Source: Thinopyrum elongatum
Lineage: Eukaryota > Streptophyta > Magnoliopsida > Poales > Poaceae
Direction of reading: 5' to 3'
DNA: 64,000 bases
Assembly: GCA_011799875.1 (NCBI GenBank)
Contig: JAAAXO010000129.1
Span: 2,271 to 66,270, forward strand
A model generated the notes under the pieces. The model did not search any database, had not been told where the DNA came from, and saw nothing but the letters and a program-made list of their open reading frames with translations. Within the stretch, counting starts at the first letter, position 1, and each line of letters begins with the position of its first letter. This document shows, piece after piece, positions 60,836 through 64,000 of the stretch. The position numbers and the translations under genes are program-made.

Positions 60836-61855
60836 GATGCCAATCCCGAGAAGATCGGTGCAATTCTCCGAATGAAACTCCCTGTGCGTGTGCGTGATGT
60901 CCAGAAGCTCACAGGTTGTCTCGCTGCACTGAGTCGGTTCATTTCTCGTCTCGGTGAAAAGGCACTGCCCCTTTACCGACTGATGAAAAAGTCTGACATG
61001 TTCGAGTGGACTCCCAAAGCTGAAGCAGCGTTTGTGGAACTCAAAGCCCTGCTCTCCACCCAGCCGGTGCTTGCTGCTCCGAACAGCAAAGAGCCTCTAC
61101 TCTTATACATTGCAGCCACTGGTCATGTTGTTAGCACAGTGCTCACAGTGGAGCGAGAAGAAGAAGGCAAAGCCTATAAAGTACAATGTCCATTGTACTA
61201 TATCTCTGAAGTCTTGACTCCATCCAAGCAGAGGTATCCACATTACCACAAGCTTGTTTATGGAATTTACTTGACTGCGAAGAAAGTTGCACATTATTTC
61301 CAAGACCACTCGGTTTCAGTCGTCAGTGATGCTCCATTGTCTGAGATCATGAAAAATCAAGATGCAACTGGTCGAGTGGCTAAGTGGGACAATTGAACTT
61401 CTCCCTTTGGATATCAAGTTTGAAGCGAAGAAGGCGATCAAATCTCAAGCGTTCGCAGATTTCTTGGCCGAGTGGATTGAACAGCAACAGCCGACTCAAG
61501 TTCACTCGGAACACTGGACTATGTTCTTTGATGGGTCTAAGATGTTGAATGGTTCTGGTGCCGGAGTGGTCCTGGTGTCCCCAAGAGGTGATAAATTCAG
61601 TTATGTCCACCAGATTCACTTTGGTTCCTCCAATAACGATGCTGAGTATGAAGCACTACTCTATGGGTTGCGTATGGCCATCTCACTCGGCGTACGTCGC
61701 CTGATGGTCTACGGCGACTCAGATTTGGTGGTCAATCAGGTGATGAAGGAGTGGGACGTCAGGAACCCTGCCATGACTGGATACTTCAATGCAGTGAGGA
61801 AATTAGAGAAAAAGTTTGAGGGATTGGAGCTTCACCACATTCCCCGACTCTAAAA
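60836..61855 (+). pseudogene. Gypsy RNase H and archaeal-type RNase H, frameshifted (arm 2)
   Basis: The open frame 60872-61396 covers the first RNase H. One extra A at about 61389 (GTGGGACAATTG against GTGGGCAATTG in arm 1) shifts the frame; the second RNase H continues in 61362-61853 with FFDGS, NDAEYEAL and YGDSDLV. The terminal TAA is shared. Confidence 0.9.
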
Positions 61856-62771
61856 TCAAGCAACTGACGATCTGGCAAAGATAGGTTCCACTCAGAAGCC
61901 CATCCCCAGCAAAGTGTTTTTAGAACACCTCCATTACCCGTTAGTACAGGAAGATCCTTCCACTGAAGAGCCTCCCCAGGCGAAAAGTCCTAGCGATCCT
62001 ACTGAAATCAAGATACCTGCTGTTATTGACTTGGTGATGGAGATCCTAGTAATCACCCTCGACTGGACAGTGCCATAAATCGCATATATACTCAGGAAGG
62101 AACTTCAAGAAGATGAAGTTGAAGCAAGACAGATTGTCCGCAGATCCAAAGCATTCACAGTAATCAATGGGCAGCTTTATAGAGAGAGTGTCACCGGCGT
62201 CGCCCAACGATGCATTTCCCCAGAAGAAGGTCGACTGATTCTGGACGAGATTCACTCGGGGACCTGTGGTCATCATGCATCCTCTTGGACAATTGTGGCC
62301 AAAGCATACCGAGCGGGATTTTACAGGCCGCGTGCCAATGAAGCTGCAAAGGAAATTGTTCAGAAGTGCGAGGGATGCCAGTTCTACACAAACATGTCCC
62401 ATAAACCTGCATCCGCCCTGAAGACCATTCCACTTGTCTGGCCGTTTGCTGTGTGGGGTTTGGACATGATTGGACCACTCAGAACCGGGAGAAGTGGCTT
62501 CACTCATTACTTGTCGCAGTCGACAAGTTCACCAAGTGGATTGAATCCAAGCCTATCAAGAACCTAGACTCACGCACAGCCATCAAGTTTATAAAAAGAG
62601 TTGATATTCCGATATGGTGTTCCGCACAGTATTATCACAGACAACGGCTCAAACTTCGATTCGGAAGAATTCAGAGCATTCTGCGCTTCCCAGGGCACTC
62701 GGGTAGATTACGCATCCGTTGCGCACCCGCAGTCGAATGGGCAAGCTGAAAGAGCAAATGGTTCAGTCATT
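61856..62771 (+). pseudogene. Gypsy integrase, DDE core present but frameshifted (arm 2)
   Basis: The zinc-binding H2C2 part (62222-62400), first Asp (WGLDMIGPL, near 62460), second Asp (TDNGSNF, near 62640) and Glu (NGQAERANG, near 62748) are all visible but spread over two frames by indels between 62480 and 62610. The element stops just after AERANG, where sequence of the tandem unit follows. Confidence 0.87.
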
Positions 62772-62778
62772 TCTGTTG

Positions 62779-64000
62779 TTGGCATGCCAGCTGTTGTTGG
62801 TTCAGTCATTGCCAATGCATGAAATATTAACGCAGTTTTGCCATCATAAGGGGACCGTGTCACAACTGATGAATTACTAAGTGTCACTATTTTGACCTCC
62901 TCTGTACCTAAGGATGACCCATATGTTCTCATAGTACCTCTAGGACAGGGGTCTGATGTGTGAGAGGGCACTGGTGCTACTCCCACGGATGTGAGTGCAC
63001 GAAGATCATTTACTATGTAGGTCAACAACGACGTCGTTGGACATGCCAAAAAATTTGAGCGAAGTAGGGAGATATGTGCAAGAAATGCCGGTGTTCTAAC
63101 ATCGACCGGGCCATTTTCGCCATCTGATAAAGGCAAACCCTTGAGTAATGACTTAATAGAGAAAACAAATGGCAATTTTTCCAATGAACATTCATTTAAA
63201 CACAACCAAAGTAAGCAATGAAAGATGTCATTTACCACTTTTTATATGTACTTCCGTTTGGGACCCTAAAAGTGGATTTCTACATGTCGTGAAAGTGGTG
63301 TTCTCATTTTGGGACCCTAAAATAGAACTTTCGATCAACTAAAAGGGGAGAATGAAGGTTAATTTTTTCACAAGTTAGTCGTGTAACGTGAATGAAAACC
63401 TCATATACTACTGGTACTAATCGTTGTTTTCAAAGTGAAAAATAGTACTGCTCGTCCTCAAGCTTTCTTCAGTGATGCCAAGTGCGACTCCTTTCCAAAC
63501 CCTTTTGGCAAGATTGGATCAATTAACCCATTTGAAACTTCCACGTGGGTCAGATTGAACTACGAAGTAAAACGCGAGAAATGGTTAAATCCTCCCCTAT
63601 AAGGAATTCTTCTTGATTTATTTTTTGTTTGAATATTTAATATGGTAATTAGGTCTTTTTGGATTTCTGATATTGTAGGTATATGTGCAATCATGTTGGT
63701 GTTACAATTCATATGATCATTTTGAACTAAATATGTATAGGCCAATGATTGTTGCTGGATTGCTTCGAGTATGATCTCTATTCTCTATGTGTTACACACT
63801 ATTCTTAATGAATGGATGGAGTGAACTTTTGTTTGAATGACCACAGTAAACCCTGTTATAACTCGGCATACCACTTGTTACTGTAACTTGCCAAATTTAA
63901 TCGGATGATATAACTTTAAACTAGTTGTGCCTTTCCTGGATTGTGATGAATTTTAGTTTGGCATTGGGATAGCTTTCATGTCTTATAATTTTCATTGTAT
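62779..64000. repeat. Inverted copy of tandem unit 2/1 at window end
   Basis: Reverse complement of about 20090-21306. It is closer to A' than the copy at 49847 is, with only scattered indels. The minus-strand-type exon frame of the unit therefore lies on the plus strand here. It continues beyond the window. Confidence 0.85.

Larger units (their letters stand above)
56455..62771 (+). mobile_element. Gypsy LTR retrotransposon, Tat lineage, 3'-truncated (arm 2)
   Basis: LTR, primer-binding site, gag, protease, RT, RNase H, second RNase H and integrase in this order, on the plus strand. The copy reaches about 160 bp further into integrase than the one in arm 1. It has no 3' LTR. Differences from arm 1 are few and mostly transitions, and most stops are common to both. 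Confidence 0.92.

Overview
The window is repeat-dominated plant nuclear DNA, most likely from a Triticeae grass (wheat, Aegilops or a relative). Evidence for this is a Copia retrotransposon of the BARE/Angela type with TG...CA LTRs of about 2.1 kb, a CACTA transposon whose end carries the grass-type TAGTCCCGGTTCGTG hairpins, a Stowaway MITE with CTCCCTCCGTTCC ends, an L1-type LINE fragment and a Tat-lineage Gypsy element. No complete host gene, tRNA, rRNA or bacterial feature was found.

Layout. (1) 1-11188 is copy A1 of an 11.2-kb segment: the first two exons of a GRF-type zinc-finger gene, then five units of a ~1.55-1.59 kb tandem repeat. Unit 2 is interrupted by 3.3 kb that holds a LINE fragment and a MITE. 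The segment ends in the first ~119 bp of a CACTA transposon (11189-11307). (2) 11308-17462 is a dead Gypsy/Tat element on the minus strand, cut inside integrase; 17463-18617 is a flank called U here. (3) 18618-29920 is copy A' of the same segment, better preserved in most places. (4) 29921-41392 is a deletion derivative of a CACTA transposon whose transposase C-terminal exon is split by a nearly complete Copia element (31674-41289, perfect GAACA target duplication). A second Copia-type element interrupts the same exon at 41393 and runs to an assembly gap at 49624-49748. (5) After the gap the first block returns in reverse complement: part of A' (49847-52560), U (52560-56454, carrying a solo LTR with AAAGG target duplication that the other arm lacks), the Gypsy element on the plus strand (56455-62771), and part of the A segment again (62779-64000).

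The window is therefore built as a direct duplication (A1/A') plus a large inverted duplication with arms of about 10 kb (11308-21421 against 49847-62600). The two Gypsy copies share the same inactivating stops, so they descend from one already dead element. The solo LTR was inserted, or reduced to a solo LTR, in one arm only, which argues for two real loci. The many single-base insertions and deletions in the A segments, the different Gypsy breakpoints in the two arms, and odd sequence beside the gap argue that at least part of the arrangement could be mis-assembly.

Points of biological interest: a Copia element intact in structure but carrying one internal stop and a Glu-to-Lys change at the integrase catalytic position; a related Copia-type element with similar LTRs but a badly decayed interior, consistent with mobilisation in trans; and the tandem array whose minus strand carries a recurring Ser/Asn-rich exon-like frame that I do not recognise. 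All statements rest on reading by eye; identities are estimates.
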